In this document: positions 16,691 through 25,953 of the stretch, one piece after another
Layout of the letters: each line of letters starts with the position of its first letter
Position numbering within the stretch: position 1 is the stretch's first letter
Assembly: GCF_001693385.1 (NCBI RefSeq)
Contig: NZ_CP016428.1
Span: 434,001-498,000 of the forward strand
Length of the DNA: 64,000 nt
Direction: 5' to 3'
Source: Bradyrhizobium icense
GTDB lineage: Bacteria; Pseudomonadota; Alphaproteobacteria; Rhizobiales; Xanthobacteraceae
The notes under the pieces: model-generated
Database searches by the model: none
Told to the model about the DNA's origin: nothing
Seen by the model: the letters and a program-made list of their open reading frames with translations, nothing else
Position numbers and translations under genes: made by a program

Positions 16691-16860
16691 CCAGTGCTCC
16701 ATCATGGCGGCGGGAAAGTCCCGCGCAAAAGGCGCAGAGTAACGGAACGCCGCCGCCAGCTTTGCAATACAAATTGCAGATTAAGGCACTGGATCAAATA
16801 TGTAGTCGCGCACCGTGCTCAATCTACGATGAACCGCTAACGTCGCGGGATGAACTGCAG

Positions 16861-16930
16861 TCCTCTCAAACCTGCGTGACCGTTCTTGCCGACGGATGTG
16901 GTCGTGGACGGAAATGCCGAGCGGGCGATA
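16861..16930 (-). pseudogene. radC remnant 1: C-terminal segment, frameshifted
   Basis: On the minus strand this reads [10 protein letters not shown], then, after a two-base deletion near 16895, VGKNGHAGLRG. The intact RadC at 27306-28019 has [22 protein letters not shown] at its end, so this is a decayed copy of the radC 3' end. Little radC similarity remains upstream of it. It is the only thing recognised in the 16691-17004 gap, which otherwise holds the upstream region of the aldo/keto reductase gene and the tail of the peptide-transport operon. Confidence 0.75.
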
Positions 16931-17004
16931 AGGCAATTCCCAAGCTTGGCGGCAAGCCTGCGAAGAACGCGCGCTCCGTAAACAGTAGGCGCGCTGCCTG
17001 CCGT

Positions 17005-17907
17005 TTACAGGGATCGCAGCCTGGGATCGAACTCGTCGCGTAGCGCATCGCCGAATAGGCTGAATCCGAACACCGCGAGACTGATGGCGATGCCGGGGAA
17101 GATGGCTATCCAGGGAGCGCTCTCGGCGTATTCCTCGGCGCCGCCCTGAAGCATCAGGCCCCATGCCGGCGTCGGCTCCTGCACGCCGAGACCGAGATAG
17201 GAAAGCGATGCTTCGAGCAAGATTGCCTGACCCACGAAGGCGGTGATCATGATGAGAAACGGCGCCATTACATTCGGAACCATGTGCCGCAGAATGATGC
17301 GGGTATGGCTGAATCCGTTGGCGCGGGCGGCGTCGATGTAGGGGAGTTCGCGGATCGCAAGCGCACTGGAACGAACCACGCGGGCGCAGCGCGGAATGAA
17401 GGGTATGGTGATCGCGATGATCACGTTCTGCGCCCCTGTCCCGAAGATTGCGATCACGGCGAGCGCCATGATGATCAGCGGGAACGCCATGAATATATCG
17501 ATGATGCGCTGGAGGATCAGATCGATCTTGCCGCCGAAATAGGCGCTCGCTACCCCGAGCACCAGGCCGAAGGTGGCGCCGACGAACGACGACGCAAATC
17601 CGACGAGCAGCGCGGTACGTGCCCCGTAGACGATGCGCGAGAACACGTCGCGTCCGTATTGATCCGTGCCGAGCCAGTTCTCGAGACTCGGTGGCTCGTG
17701 CATGCGATCGAATGCGTTGGCGACCGGGTTGTACGGGGCGATGAAATCGGCAAGCGCCGCCACCAGCACCATGACGATGATGACTACGCCGCCGGCGGCG
17801 CCCAGTGGATTGCGGCGTGCGAATCGACTGATCGCCGAAAGCCTGCTCGGTGCCTTCCGCTCATCCGTCAGCTCGACCCTCGTCTGTAGATCGGTCGCGA
17901 TAGTCAT
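17005..17907 (-). CDS. Oligopeptide/dipeptide ABC transporter permease, OppC/DppC type
   Basis: The protein has 300 residues: a cytoplasmic N-terminus, a first helix near 35-57 (GAAGGVVIIVMVLVAALADF), the OppC_N region with GTDQYGRDVFSRIVYGAR, then five more helices. The permease loop is YIDAARANGFSHTRIILRHMVPN. It is the second channel subunit and the last gene of a five-gene operon read on the minus strand. ATG 17907 is chosen because AGAGG lies upstream; 25 codons of unlike sequence precede it in frame. Substrates are probably short peptides, but related systems also take opines and nickel chelates. Confidence 0.88.
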   Translation of the reverse strand: MTIATDLQTRVELTDERKAPSRLSAISRFARRNPLGAAGGVVIIVMVLVAALADFIAPYNPVANAFDRMHEPPSLENWLGTDQYGRDVFSRIVYGARTALLVGFASSFVGATFGLVLGVASAYFGGKIDLILQRIIDIFMAFPLIIMALAVIAIFGTGAQNVIIAITIPFIPRCARVVRSSALAIRELPYIDAARANGFSHTRIILRHMVPNVMAPFLIMITAFVGQAILLEASLSYLGLGVQEPTPAWGLMLQGGAEEYAESAPWIAIFPGIAISLAVFGFSLFGDALRDEFDPRLRSL

Positions 17908-17929
17908 ACAACGCCTCTGATTCCAGCCA

Positions 17930-18901
17930 TCATTTGTACCGAATCCGCGGGTCCAGCCACGCATAGATGATGTCCACCACAAAGTTGGTGACGACGAATA
18001 TCGCAGCCACCAACATGACCAGCGCCTGGGTCATCGTGTAATCGTGATTGGTCACGGAAGCGACAAACAGCTTGCCGAGCCCGTTGAGGTTGAACACCTG
18101 CTCGGTGACCACCAGGCCGCCCATCAGGAACGCGAATTCAATGCCGATGATCGTCACCACCGGCAGCAGTGCGTTTCCGAGCGCGTGGCGCCGGATGATA
18201 AGCTTCTGGACGAGCCCCTTGGCGCGCGCCGTGCGGACGTAATCCTCGCGCAGCACTTCGAGCAGCGCCGAACGCGTCATACGTGTCGCAACAGCGGAAT
18301 AGCGATAGCCGGTCGCCAGGGCCGGGAAGATGGTCATGCTCAGGTTGTACAAGGGGTCGACCCAGAGCGGCACATATTTGATCGGCGGCATCCAGGGACT
18401 TCCGAACAGCGATTTGCTGGTGATCAGCAGGCCGAGGATGATCAGGACGCCGAGCCAGAAGGAAGGCATCGCGATTCCGGCGATGCTGAAGGCGCGCACT
18501 ACGTAGTCGATCCAGGTGTTCTGCTTGACGGCGGAGATCGTGCCGAGCGGAATGGCCAGCATGATGGCGGTAAGCGTGGCCATGATCGCGATCTGCAGAG
18601 AAAGTTCGAAGCGCAGCGCGACCTCTTCCACGATCGGGCGTCCGGTCCACATCGACTTGCCGAAATCGAATCGGACGAAACCCCAGATGAAATCCAGGAA
18701 CTGAACTACATAGGAGCGATCAAGGCCCAGCTCGGCGTGGCAGAGTTCGATCGCCTTGGGATCGACGTATCCGGCCCCACCCGCCATGCGCAGCACGCAG
18801 ACGTCGCCCGGCACCAGCCGCAACAGGAGGAACACGAGCAGCGCGGCGCCGAGCAGCGTCGGGATCATCAACAGGAGTCGCTTGAGGATGTACTGGTACA
18901 T
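17930..18901 (-). CDS. Oligopeptide/dipeptide ABC transporter permease, OppB/DppB type
   Basis: The protein has 323 residues and begins MYQYILKRLLLMIPTLLGAA, the usual first helix of OppB/DppB. A periplasmic segment follows (VCVLRMAGGAGYVDPKAIELC, containing two cysteines). Five further helices and the loop DYVRTARAKGLVQKLIIRRHALGNALLP are present. It pairs with the OppC-like subunit, which starts 22 bases downstream. A hairpin at 18996-19013 separates it from the binding-protein gene, which may allow a higher level of the latter. Confidence 0.88.
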   Translation of the reverse strand: MYQYILKRLLLMIPTLLGAALLVFLLLRLVPGDVCVLRMAGGAGYVDPKAIELCHAELGLDRSYVVQFLDFIWGFVRFDFGKSMWTGRPIVEEVALRFELSLQIAIMATLTAIMLAIPLGTISAVKQNTWIDYVVRAFSIAGIAMPSFWLGVLIILGLLITSKSLFGSPWMPPIKYVPLWVDPLYNLSMTIFPALATGYRYSAVATRMTRSALLEVLREDYVRTARAKGLVQKLIIRRHALGNALLPVVTIIGIEFAFLMGGLVVTEQVFNLNGLGKLFVASVTNHDYTMTQALVMLVAAIFVVTNFVVDIIYAWLDPRIRYK

Positions 18902-18995
18902 GATCGCTGCTTCAGCACTTTCGCTCGCGGTGTCGCCGCGGTTTCCCGTTCACCGCCTTGCTCTGGCAGGCGCCCTGGAAACCGCTGCTGTCGTC

Positions 18996-19013
18996 AACCG
19001 CCGCCGGGCGGTT
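18996..19013 (-). other. Intercistronic hairpin after the binding-protein gene
   Basis: AACCGCC (18996-19002) pairs with GGCGGTT (19007-19013) and overlaps the stop codon of the binding-protein gene. There is no T-run. Hairpins at this position in ABC operons usually shield the upstream message from decay and lower readthrough into the permease genes, which is an inference here. Confidence 0.4.
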
Positions 19014-20625
19014 ACTTGTCGAGCCATACGTTGGCGAGATCCTGATTGAGGTAGTGGCTGGGACTGATCTTCCAGCCCTTCACGTAGGACCGGTGCGGAA
19101 TGATCCGGTTCCACCAGAGCGTGACGAACGAGTGCGCCTGCTCGTCAAGCACGCGCTTCTCGAACTGCCGCATCAGCTTGCGCTGCTCGGCCTCCTCGGG
19201 AGCACGGTTCATTGCCTCGAAGATCTTGTCGAGGTCGCGATCGGTGTACCCGCCATAGCTCTCGTTGCCGATGTCCGTCGACAGGAACTTGCCGATGTCG
19301 AGCAGCGGATTGACGACCGACTGGCAGTTGAAGTCCATCGTCACGTCGAATTCCTGTGACCTGAGCCGCGCGTAGAACGGGCCTGTCGGCTCCATTTTCT
19401 GCTCGACCGTCACGCCGATCTGCCGCCACTGGTCGATGAGCCAAGTGCCCACGATCGTATATGGCTGGTCGATGGCGCGGTTGGACAACACAAACTTCAA
19501 GTCCGAAACTCCGGCCTCCTGTAGCAACCGCTTGGCCTCGGCACGCGACTTGTTGATGTCCGGCCAAAAGCCAGGGATCTGTTCGAGGTCCGCCTTTGTC
19601 GCCGCCAGCGGGTGACCCGGGAACACGACACCACCGACCGCCTTCACGATGGCGATGCGCGAAAGGCTCTCCGATCCGCCCCAGCGGTCGACCGCCAGCG
19701 TGAGCGCGCGGCGAACGCGGACGTCGTCGAACGGCTTCTTCTTGTGGTTGGGAGTGAACAGGAGCACGCAGTTCCAGTCGCTCTCCTGGACCGTGATGTC
19801 CTTGCCGAGTGCGTCGACGAGGTCGTCGCGGCTCTTCGGCGGGAAGCCGCGGAACTCGATTGCGGCTCGGTCACCGCGGATCGCTTGCACGCGCACCGCC
19901 TGCTTACTGGAGAAGATCGCCTCGAAGCCGTCGAGATAGGGCTGCCCGGAAACGTGGTAGTCCTTGTTGCGCTCGCCGCGCACGGAGGCGCCTGCCTCTC
20001 TTCCCGCGAACTTGAAGGGCCCTGACCCCATGACATTCTTCTCGTACCAGCGGATGTCCTGGTCGAGCTTTGCCTTCGAGTAGATGAAGTTGTAGGGCGT
20101 CGCCAGCGCCGGGATGAAGGCGCCCGATGGATATTTGAGTTTGAACACCACCGTGTGGTCGTCCGGCGCGCTCACGCTGTCGACCATGACGAAATAGGCC
20201 ACGCGCGCGCTGGTCGTGCCCTCCGGTGGGAAGATGATCTTATTGTAAGATGCGACGACGTCCTGCGCCGTCAATGGCGTTCCATCGTGGAATTTCACGC
20301 CCTGCTTGATCTTGAATGTGTAGGTCCTGCCCCCGTCGCTCGGAGTTGGCATTTCCGTGCACAGGTCGCACACGAAGTCCGTCGGTGAGGACGGATTTTC
20401 CGGATTGACCTTGATGAGCAGGCTATAGAACGGCGCAAAAGGATGGATCAGCGCGAACGTCGTCTCGCGGTGACCGTCCCAGCTCGGTGGCTCGTCGGGC
20501 ACCACAAAGTTCAGCGTCCCGCCTTTTTTAGGCGCAGCCTGACCTGGAGCTCCGGAGAAGCCGATGGCAACGGCCGCGCTGACCGCCATGATCGACGCGG
20601 CTCTGAGATATTTCGAAAGGTTCAT
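19012..20625 (-). CDS. Peptide ABC transporter substrate-binding protein (SBP family 5)
   Basis: The protein has 537 residues with a signal peptide ending near GAPGQAA. The family 5 pattern is clear: KKGGTLNFVVPDEPPSWDGH, then YTFKIKQGVKFHDGTPLTAQDV near residue 105, and FDDVRVRRALTLAVDR near 300. It captures the ligand in the periplasm and gives it to the OppB/OppC-like channel. Peptides are the most common ligands in the family, but opines, glycosides and antibiotics are also known, so the substrate stays open. GAGGGAGAAAG precedes ATG 20625. Two cysteines in FVCDLCTE may form a disulfide, which is not general in the family. Confidence 0.9.
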   Translation of the reverse strand: MNLSKYLRAASIMAVSAAVAIGFSGAPGQAAPKKGGTLNFVVPDEPPSWDGHRETTFALIHPFAPFYSLLIKVNPENPSSPTDFVCDLCTEMPTPSDGGRTYTFKIKQGVKFHDGTPLTAQDVVASYNKIIFPPEGTTSARVAYFVMVDSVSAPDDHTVVFKLKYPSGAFIPALATPYNFIYSKAKLDQDIRWYEKNVMGSGPFKFAGREAGASVRGERNKDYHVSGQPYLDGFEAIFSSKQAVRVQAIRGDRAAIEFRGFPPKSRDDLVDALGKDITVQESDWNCVLLFTPNHKKKPFDDVRVRRALTLAVDRWGGSESLSRIAIVKAVGGVVFPGHPLAATKADLEQIPGFWPDINKSRAEAKRLLQEAGVSDLKFVLSNRAIDQPYTIVGTWLIDQWRQIGVTVEQKMEPTGPFYARLRSQEFDVTMDFNCQSVVNPLLDIGKFLSTDIGNESYGGYTDRDLDKIFEAMNRAPEEAEQRKLMRQFEKRVLDEQAHSFVTLWWNRIIPHRSYVKGWKISPSHYLNQDLANVWLDK

Positions 20626-20715
20626 GATCTTTCTCCCTCTGGAACATATTCCTCCTGGTTTTTATGGGCGGGGTTTTACGCCCCTGGCCGGTCGCCCTTC
20701 TTACGGGGCTTTTAT

Positions 20716-21813
20716 TCAAATTACGGAACAAGCCACCCAATGCCCGGGCCGCAGTTCCCTGAACTCCGGGATATCCTTCGCACAGCTGTCGACCGCAAGC
20801 GGGCAGCGCGGATGAAACACGCATCCCTTCGGCGGATTCATCGGACTCGGCACTTCGCCTCTCACGATCCGATGGGCGCGCGCCCTCTCCAAGTCGGGAT
20901 CCGGCACCGGCACGGCGGCGAGAAGCGCCTGAGTATAGGGATGCAGAGGATTGCCATACAATTCGTCGCAATCCGCCAGTTCGACGATCTTGCCGAGATA
21001 CATGACTGCGACGCGATGACATAGGTGGCGAACGACGCTGAGGTCGTGCGCGATGAACAGATAAGTCAGTCCGAACTGCTCTCGCAGATCCTCCAGCAAA
21101 TTGATGATCTGCGCCTGAATCGATACATCCAAGGCCGAGATCGCCTCGTCGCAGATGATGAATTCCGGACGCACCGATAGGGCGCGTGCGATGCCGACGC
21201 GCTGGCGCTGGCCGCCGCTCATCTCGTGTGGGTAGCGGTCGGCAAACTTGGGATCCAGGCCACACAGGCGGAGCAATTCCGTGACCCGCGCATCGCGCGC
21301 TGCCTTGTTCGGCTCGGTCCCGTGCACCTTCATCGGCTCGGAGATGATCTCCCCGATCTTCATGCGCGGATTGAGGGAGCTGTAAGGATCCTGGAAGATG
21401 ACCTGGATCTTCTGCCGCAGGGCCCGCATCGATTTCTGATCGAGATCGACCAGATTCTTGCCGTCGAACAGGATCTCGCCTCCGGTCGGATGCTCGAGTC
21501 GCAGGATGCACCGACCAGTGGTGGTCTTGCCGCAACCCGACTCGCCGACCAATCCGAGCGTCTCTCCTTTGCGGATGCTGAGGTTGATTCCGTCGACAGC
21601 CTTCACGCGAGCGACCTCTTTGGAGAAGAGAGCGCCCTCAGTCACCGGAAAGTGCATTTTCAGGTTGCGAATCGTGACCAACTCCGGCGCCAGGGCGACA
21701 CGCCGTTCCGATTGGCGCCTATGCTCGAGCGCGACGTCCGGCACGACGGTCGCTACCTGTGCCGCCGCTTCGGCGCTCCGCCGTACCGCACCGGTTGGTT
21801 CCATGGGGGTCAT
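20716..21813 (-). CDS. Peptide ABC transporter ATP-binding protein, OppF/DppF type
   Basis: The protein has 365 residues with an N-terminal extension of about 45 before [12 protein letters not shown]. Walker A is GESGCGKTT, the signature [15 protein letters not shown], and Walker [13 protein letters not shown], in which the usual Pro of DEPVSALD is Ala. The C-terminal oligopeptide region contains [18 protein letters not shown], whose cysteines are typical 4Fe-4S ligands of OppF/OppD proteins. It overlaps the OppD-like stop by four bases and forms the ATPase pair with it. Confidence 0.9.
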   Translation of the reverse strand: MTPMEPTGAVRRSAEAAAQVATVVPDVALEHRRQSERRVALAPELVTIRNLKMHFPVTEGALFSKEVARVKAVDGINLSIRKGETLGLVGESGCGKTTTGRCILRLEHPTGGEILFDGKNLVDLDQKSMRALRQKIQVIFQDPYSSLNPRMKIGEIISEPMKVHGTEPNKAARDARVTELLRLCGLDPKFADRYPHEMSGGQRQRVGIARALSVRPEFIICDEAISALDVSIQAQIINLLEDLREQFGLTYLFIAHDLSVVRHLCHRVAVMYLGKIVELADCDELYGNPLHPYTQALLAAVPVPDPDLERARAHRIVRGEVPSPMNPPKGCVFHPRCPLAVDSCAKDIPEFRELRPGHWVACSVI

Positions 21814-22877
21814 GACGACCTCGCCATCGATCGGGCTACGTTGTCCGCCTCAAAGCATGCCGCGAGATGATCGCCGCCATCGATCCGCTCCAAGGGAGGC
21901 GACTGAGTCGTGCAGCGCGCAATCGCAAAGCCGCAGCGCGGATGGAACGAGCAGCCGGCGCCGAGGCGCGAAAGGTCGGGCGGCTGTCCCTCCACCGGAT
22001 CGAGCCGAGCCCGGCGCGGCTGATCCATGCGCGGTACCGAACGCAGCAGTGCCAGCGTGTATGGATGGTGGGGATGGTGATAGATGTCGTGCGCGGTTCC
22101 ACTCTCGATGATCCTGCCCGCGTACATGACATTGACCCTGTCAGCATAGCGCGCGACGATGCCAAGATTGTGGGTGATGATGATCAGCGCCACGCCCAGG
22201 CGCTGCGTCAGATCCTTCATCAGCTCGAGAATCTGCGCCTGAACGGTCACGTCGAGCGCCGTTGTCGGTTCGTCGGCGATGATCAGCTTGGGCTCGCAGC
22301 ACAAGGCCATGGCGATCATCACGCGTTGGCGCATGCCGCCGCTGAAGTGATGCGGATACTGCCTCAGTCGACGCTCCGGATCCGATATCCCCACCATGCC
22401 CAACAGCTCGATCGCACGCGCGACCGCTTGGTCCCGGGTCATGTCGAGGTGCTGCTCCATGGTCTCGGTGAGCTGTCTCCCGATCGTCAGTACCGGATTG
22501 AGCGAAGTCATCGGCTCCTGAAACACCATGGCAATGTCTTTGCCTCGGACCTCTCGGATTTCCTCATCGCTCAGCTTGAGAAGGTCTCTGTCCCGGAAGC
22601 GAATGCTGCCGCCAATGATACGGCCGGGCGGATCGGCGACCAGCCGCAGGATCGAGAGCGCGCTGACGGACTTGCCGCATCCAGACTCGCCAACGATAGC
22701 TATCGTCTCGCCCTGATTGACATCAAAGCTGATACCGTCGACAGCCTTGACCACACCGGCCGCCGAGAAGAAGTAGGTTTGCAAACTGTCTATCTTGAGA
22801 AGCCTGGACACCTCGCGCCTCTCGTCATCGGTACTGTACAGATGGCCTTTCGGCCGCTTGACCTGACCCGCCTCCAT
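21810..22877 (-). CDS. Peptide ABC transporter ATP-binding protein, OppD/DppD type
   Basis: The core domain starts at [21 protein letters not shown]. Walker A is GESGCGKSV, the signature [15 protein letters not shown], and Walker [13 protein letters not shown]. The C-terminal stretch [17 protein letters not shown] carries the cysteines of the oligopeptide-transporter tail. It is the first gene of the operon. The start is not settled. ATG 22877 gives 355 residues but has a weak ribosome-binding site. GTG 22811, after GAGAGGCGCGAG, would begin at [10 protein letters not shown] as many OppD proteins do. A further in-frame stretch up to 23048 is unlike the family. Confidence 0.85.
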   Translation of the reverse strand: MEAGQVKRPKGHLYSTDDERREVSRLLKIDSLQTYFFSAAGVVKAVDGISFDVNQGETIAIVGESGCGKSVSALSILRLVADPPGRIIGGSIRFRDRDLLKLSDEEIREVRGKDIAMVFQEPMTSLNPVLTIGRQLTETMEQHLDMTRDQAVARAIELLGMVGISDPERRLRQYPHHFSGGMRQRVMIAMALCCEPKLIIADEPTTALDVTVQAQILELMKDLTQRLGVALIIITHNLGIVARYADRVNVMYAGRIIESGTAHDIYHHPHHPYTLALLRSVPRMDQPRRARLDPVEGQPPDLSRLGAGCSFHPRCGFAIARCTTQSPPLERIDGGDHLAACFEADNVARSMARSS

Positions 22878-23056
22878 TTGCGTCTTGATCTTTCGAGTCT
22901 CTCGGTCGCAAGTCAAACCCAATCCTGCGGTACTGCGACAATTTAGACTAAGGTCTTGAATGCATCGGCCCGGCTGGCGGCCAGCCGCCATGCATCCTGG
23001 GCGTCTACGACATCCCGGTTGAGAATTGTTGCATTTGCGAACGGTCAACCCGGGAG

Positions 23057-23095
23057 CGAGGGCGTCGGATCGCCGGAGGGGTGGTTGTGCACCAG
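23057..23095 (-). pseudogene. radC remnant 2: JAMM-motif segment
   Basis: The minus strand reads [13 protein letters not shown], identical over 13 residues to the metal-binding motif of the intact RadC at 27306-28019, while the DNA differs at about seven of 39 positions. The frame then leaves RadC and stops (LPG and TGA). It lies in the 250-base gap between the peptide operon and the GntP-type gene, where nothing else was recognised. In RadC this motif comes about 15 residues before the part kept in remnant 1, so the two pieces are collinear with the transport operon between them. Confidence 0.68.
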
Positions 23096-23127
23096 TTTAC
23101 CCCGAGACGGCAGGCCGCGCCGATGGC

Positions 23128-24591
23128 TCAGAACGATCCCGCCACCGAGCCGAGCGCGATGACGGCAACGAGGGCGATGAGTGCGCCGACGATGCCGACG
23201 ATGACGATGTCGCGATAGCTGTCCCGGTGCGTCGATCCGCAGACGGCGAGCAGCGTGACGACCGCGCCGTTGTGCGGCAGGCTGTCTAGCGTACCCGAAC
23301 TGATCACCGCCACGCGATGCAGCAGCCCGGGATCGAGTCCGATCTCCGTCGCGCGCGTCATATACGTCGCCCCGAGTGCGTCGAGCGCAATGGTCAGCCC
23401 GCCCGATGCCGACCCCGTGAGCGCGGCGAGCACGTTGGTCGCCACCGCGAGCGAGACCAGCGGCCCGCCGCCGATGCCGAGCACGGTATCGCGCACGACA
23501 TCGAAGGCGGGCATTGCCGCCACCACGGCGCCGAAGCCGACCAGGCTCGCAACGCTCAGGGCCGGCAGTACGGCGGCGTTGGCGCCGGCGTCCATGGTTG
23601 CACGCAGGGCCGGCAATCGCCGATGGCTGACGGCGAGAACCGTCACGATCGCACAGGCGAGGGCTGTGATCACCGCCCATACGCCGCCGACGGCTGCGAG
23701 CGACGTCTCGCCCCAGCGAGCTTCGGCGAGAAAGCGGGTGTCCAGCGCCGGCAGGATGAGCAGCGCCATCGCGAGATTGACGATAATCACCACAATGAGC
23801 GGAAGTGCGGCGAGTGCAACCGACGGCGGAGCGTCGGTCACCGCACCGTGCACGATCTCCGCAGGATCGAACTCCCGCGCCGTGGTGGCGCGTTCGCGCA
23901 GCTTTTCGTCGGTGGCAAGACGGGCGGAAGGCATCGGCACGCCGTCGCCGAAGCCTTCGCCGTTTCTTTTTGAGTTGGCCACTTCGCGGTTGAGCCACCA
24001 CAGGCCGAAACCCAGCATGATCAACGATGCCAGAATGCCAAGGCCGGGCGCGGCGAATGGCGTGGTGCCGAAGAACGGCATCGGGATCGCGTTCTGGATC
24101 GATGGCGTGCCGGGCAGCGCCGACATGGTGAAGGTGGAGGTGCCGAGCACAATCGCCGCCGGCATCAGTCGTCGCGGGATGCCGGCGTTGCGAAACAGCT
24201 CATGCGCCATCGGCGCGAGCACGAAAAAGGCAACAAACAGACTGACGCCGCCATATGTGACGAGCGCTCCGGCAAGCACCACCGCGAGCACAGCCCGCCG
24301 CGTACCCAGCCGCTGCGTCATGAAGTCCGCGATCGCGGCGACAGAGCCGCTGTCTTCCATCAGTTTGCCGAACAGGGCGCCGAGCAGAAACAGCGAAAAG
24401 AACTGGGCCAGAAAGCCTGCCGCGCTGACCATGAAGGTCTGGGTCCAGTGAGCCAGCAGCGGCTCACGGGAAAACAGCGCGGCAACCAGCGCGGCGAGCG
24501 GCGCGAGCAGCAGCACGCTCCAGCCCCGATAGGCGAACAATATCAGCAGGCCAAGGCCGATCAGGATGCCGAGAAGTCCCAACAGGGTCAT
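23128..24591 (-). CDS. GntP-family permease
   Basis: The 487-residue protein has about 12-13 hydrophobic helices and the GntP/CitMHS layout. It shows LLGILIGLGLLILFAYRGWS at the start, FGKLMEDSGSVAAIADF near residue 75, TFTMSALPGTPSIQNAIPM near 150, and a conserved end with TGSASGGLTIALDALG and SSGTLDSLPHNGAVVTLL. The family brings in gluconate, 3-hydroxybutyrate or other hydroxyacids with protons. ATG 24591 follows the stop of the patatin gene by five bases and has GAGGGCG overlapping that stop, so the two genes are coupled. The TPSIQ and SLPHNGAV motifs are commonest in the hydroxybutyrate-like branch as remembered. Confidence 0.82.
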   Translation of the reverse strand: MTLLGLLGILIGLGLLILFAYRGWSVLLLAPLAALVAALFSREPLLAHWTQTFMVSAAGFLAQFFSLFLLGALFGKLMEDSGSVAAIADFMTQRLGTRRAVLAVVLAGALVTYGGVSLFVAFFVLAPMAHELFRNAGIPRRLMPAAIVLGTSTFTMSALPGTPSIQNAIPMPFFGTTPFAAPGLGILASLIMLGFGLWWLNREVANSKRNGEGFGDGVPMPSARLATDEKLRERATTAREFDPAEIVHGAVTDAPPSVALAALPLIVVIIVNLAMALLILPALDTRFLAEARWGETSLAAVGGVWAVITALACAIVTVLAVSHRRLPALRATMDAGANAAVLPALSVASLVGFGAVVAAMPAFDVVRDTVLGIGGGPLVSLAVATNVLAALTGSASGGLTIALDALGATYMTRATEIGLDPGLLHRVAVISSGTLDSLPHNGAVVTLLAVCGSTHRDSYRDIVIVGIVGALIALVAVIALGSVAGSF

Positions 24592-24596
24592 CGCCC

Positions 24597-25625
24597 TCAG
24601 CACTCCGCAAGCAGTGCATCGAGATCGGCGGTGGAGCGCCGGCCGAGGTCGCCAGCATGCGCCTTGAGGAATGCGTCGGCGCTCCTGCGTCCTTCTTCCT
24701 TGAGCAGCGAAACGAACTCCCATTCAGCGTTGAGTTTGGATGATGCGCCGAATTCCGTGAGTGCGTCGGTCATGATCCGGTGCGTGCGCATTCCGGCCCA
24801 GCGCGCGCCCTCGCCATGTCCGGGGTCCGCCACCTGGCGCAGTAGCGCGATCATGCGCAATTCCTTCATTAGCGGCGAGTTGAAGGAGATTTCGTTGAGG
24901 CGGTTGAGAATTTCGTTCGCCGTACGCGGAGGTTTCGGTCGTTCGCGCGGATTGATCTGCACCAGGATGGTGTCGTGAGCGTCGCTTTCGCGCACCAGCG
25001 GCGTGAGGGTCGGATTGCCGGCATAGCCGCCATCCCAAAAGGGTTCGCCGTCGATCTCGATCGCCTGGAACATGGTCGGCAGACAAGCCGAGGCAAGCAG
25101 GACGTCGGCCGTGATCTCCGCATTGCGGAAGATGCGGCCGCGGCCGGTGCGCACATTGGTCGCGGTGACGAACAGCCTGATTGATGCCCGGGCCAGTCGC
25201 TCGAAATCGATGCTTTCGGCGAGGATGGCACGCAGCGGGTTGAGGCCGAGCGGATTGAGATCATAAGGCGAAAGCACACGGGCCATCAGGTCCATGGCGA
25301 CATAGGCGGGTGACGTGTCGAGCGTCCAGCGGCCCATCAGCCGGTCGAGCGGCGAGCGCTGCAGCGGGCTGAACGCGGCAGCGCGCGACACGCCTCGCCA
25401 AAAGGCCGCGAGCGCCGCCCGCGCGCCATCGGCGCCGCCTTGCGTCCACCCGTCGGCCACCAGGGCTGCATTCATTGCGCCCGCCGACGTGCCGGAGATT
25501 GCCTCGATCCGCAGCCACGGCTCCTCGATCAGACGGTCGAGCACGCCCCAGGTGAAGGCGCCGTGGGAGCCGCCGCCCTGCAAAGCAAGGTCCACCAGAA
25601 CGGGTTCGCGCGCTGTTTCGTCCAT
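24597..25625 (-). CDS. Patatin-like phospholipase
   Basis: The 342-residue protein has all patatin landmarks: the oxyanion loop LALQGGGSHGAFTWGVLD near residue 15, the nucleophile elbow GTSAGAMNAALV near 46 and the catalytic Asp in WDGGYAGNPTLTPL near 205. It should hydrolyse acyl esters, including phospholipids or polyhydroxybutyrate-related substrates. There is no signal peptide. ATG 25625 has GAGGG five bases upstream; a GTG two codons earlier is less well placed. The next gene is a GntP-type permease whose branch is often linked to hydroxybutyrate, so a joint role in lipid or hydroxyacid turnover is possible but unproven. Confidence 0.85.
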   Translation of the reverse strand: MDETAREPVLVDLALQGGGSHGAFTWGVLDRLIEEPWLRIEAISGTSAGAMNAALVADGWTQGGADGARAALAAFWRGVSRAAAFSPLQRSPLDRLMGRWTLDTSPAYVAMDLMARVLSPYDLNPLGLNPLRAILAESIDFERLARASIRLFVTATNVRTGRGRIFRNAEITADVLLASACLPTMFQAIEIDGEPFWDGGYAGNPTLTPLVRESDAHDTILVQINPRERPKPPRTANEILNRLNEISFNSPLMKELRMIALLRQVADPGHGEGARWAGMRTHRIMTDALTEFGASSKLNAEWEFVSLLKEEGRRSADAFLKAHAGDLGRRSTADLDALLAEC

Positions 25626-25664
25626 CGTCACCCTCGCCAGTCGGAAGATGAAACGACACTCAAT

Positions 25665-25895
25665 TCAGGACGCCCCGATCCTTCCTCTCGACCCTTCGTA
25701 AGATCGCCGCAGTAGTGCGAACAGACTGCCGCCCGTCGCCGCGCCCAGCAGGTAGGCGACGGCGACCAGCACAGCGAGCGGCACGCGGGCATTCAGGCCG
25801 AGGAAGGACATGGTGACGACCTCGAGGTTCTGCAGCGCGAAGATGATGGTCGCCGCGGCGAACAGAATGATGACGGCGAGGTAGATCCAGCGCAT
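25665..25895 (-). CDS. LapA-domain (DUF1049) small membrane protein
   Basis: The protein has 76 residues and two membrane helices (WIYLAVIILFAAATIIFALQN and PLAVLVAVAYLLGAATGGSLFALL). The polar turn between them, LEVVTMSFLGLNARV, matches the LapA family that helps assemble lipopolysaccharide in enterobacteria, though many short members have no tested role. AGGGAGG stands before ATG 25895, which excludes a longer reading. It lies between a DUF308 gene and the patatin gene on the same strand. Confidence 0.78.
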   Translation of the reverse strand: MRWIYLAVIILFAAATIIFALQNLEVVTMSFLGLNARVPLAVLVAVAYLLGAATGGSLFALLRRSYEGSRGRIGAS

Positions 25896-25953
25896 GGGCG
25901 CCTCCCTTTCGTCGATCAAGAGACTGCGCCACGCGCAGCCCGCCAACCACACC

